Of a stretch of 12,465 nucleotides of DNA, positions 12,119-12,465 are shown in pieces. Source of the DNA: Candidatus Woesearchaeota archaeon (GTDB lineage: Archaea > Nanobdellota > Nanobdellia > Woesearchaeales > WJKL01); contig JAHWIM010000041.1 in assembly GCA_019322535.1 (NCBI GenBank), positions 1 to 12,465 of the forward strand, in the 5' to 3' direction. The translations under genes were made by a program, and so were the position numbers. The notes under the pieces are model-generated. The model did not search any database, had not been told where the DNA came from, and was given only the letters and a program-made list of their open reading frames with translations. Every line of letters begins with the position of its first letter. Within the stretch, counting starts at the first letter, position 1.

Positions 12119-12465
12119 TTATTCACTTTTTTCTGCTGGTTTTTCTTCTTTCTTTGGTTCTTCTTTGCCGGCTTTTTCCTCTGGCTTTTCTGAAGCAGCC
12201 GGAGCAGCTTCTGGTTTCTCTTCCTTGACCTCTTCTTTCTTAGGAGCTTCTTCTTTTGGTGCTTCTGCTGGTTTCTCAGCAGGTTTTTCTGCTGGTTTAG
12301 CTCCTTCTTTTACTTTTGGTTTTGGTTCTGTTTTTTCCAGAGCTTCTTTTGAACTATAAACAAAAGCTGTTACTTTTGCATTTGGTGAGCCAAATTCTGT
12401 GTAGATGGTTTTAACAACAACTAATGCTTCATCTACTTTAAGTTCAGCAGCTATAAGTTTTTTAA
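12119..12465 (-). CDS. rps24e: 30S ribosomal protein S24e, C-terminal part
   Basis: The gene runs off the right edge; only its last 114 codons plus stop are here. The first part, beginning KKLIAAELKVDEALVVVK, then TIYTEFGSPNAKVTAFVY and SSKEALEKTEPK, matches the second half of archaeal S24e, a 30S protein. The core should end near the EPK motif. Instead about 65 further residues follow, rich in Lys, Glu, Pro and Ala with repeats such as PAEKPAEKPAEAP, so the protein carries a long disordered tail. The stop is 2 nt upstream of the S27ae start. The start and N-terminus cannot be seen. Confidence 0.85.
   Translation of the reverse strand, partial: KKLIAAELKVDEALVVVKTIYTEFGSPNAKVTAFVYSSKEALEKTEPKPKVKEGAKPAEKPAEKPAEAPKEEAPKKEEVKEEKPEAAPAASEKPEEKAGKEEPKKEEKPAEKSE

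Noticed and set aside
12165..12359. Plus-strand ORF rich in Ser, Ala, Gly and Phe
   Set aside because: It is the complement of the Lys/Glu/Pro tail of S24e.

Overview
The window is a compact, AT-rich stretch of an archaeal chromosome. The archaeal origin rests on the ribosomal stalk genes uL1-uL10-P1 in archaeal form, archaeal S27ae and S24e, RNA polymerase subunit L, a geranylgeranyl diphosphate synthase and TATA-box promoters. Small Lys-rich proteins, almost no intergenic DNA and a bacterial-type IspH beside archaeal lipid genes suggest a small-genome (DPANN, Woesearchaeota/Pacearchaeota-like) lineage. That placement is inference. No tRNA, rRNA, CRISPR or complete mobile element is visible.

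Layout. 1-285 is an AT-rich gene-poor leader. 286-1811 (+) holds a METTL5-like rRNA adenine methyltransferase, rpoL and an AMMECR1-domain gene. 1897-2415 (+) is a small conserved-looking protein with a transposase-like N-terminus. A pair of palindromic sites (2418-2458) precedes uppS (+). uppS converges, with no spacer, on a three-gene operon on the minus strand: polyprenyl diphosphate synthase, an unrecognised acidic protein, and ispH. The next genes are a membrane-anchored transglutaminase-like protein (+) and an alpha/beta hydrolase (-), which overlap tail to tail. From 7587 on the plus strand lies the ribosomal stalk operon: L1, L10, an unrecognised 70-residue ORF, and L12. A coiled-coil protein and a DUF362/ferredoxin protein follow. 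S27ae and the 3' end of S24e run in from the right edge on the minus strand.

How it works together. Two themes dominate. The first is isoprenoid and lipid-carrier synthesis: IspH makes C5 units, the trans-prenyltransferase makes C20-type chains, and UppS makes long cis-polyprenyl carriers. The second is ribosome and transcription machinery: L1, L10, L12, S24e, S27ae, RpoL and an rRNA methyltransferase. Four first genes have a TATA box centred 25-27 nt before the start codon and are predicted leaderless. Other first genes have short leaders with Shine-Dalgarno-like sequences. All three convergent gene pairs abut or overlap at their stop codons.

Most worth a second look: the 70-aa ORF between L10 and L12 next to an L10 lacking the usual C-terminal factor-binding motif; the unknown low-lysine protein inside the isoprenoid operon; ispH in an archaeon; and the paired TTTGAWTCAAA palindromes upstream of uppS.
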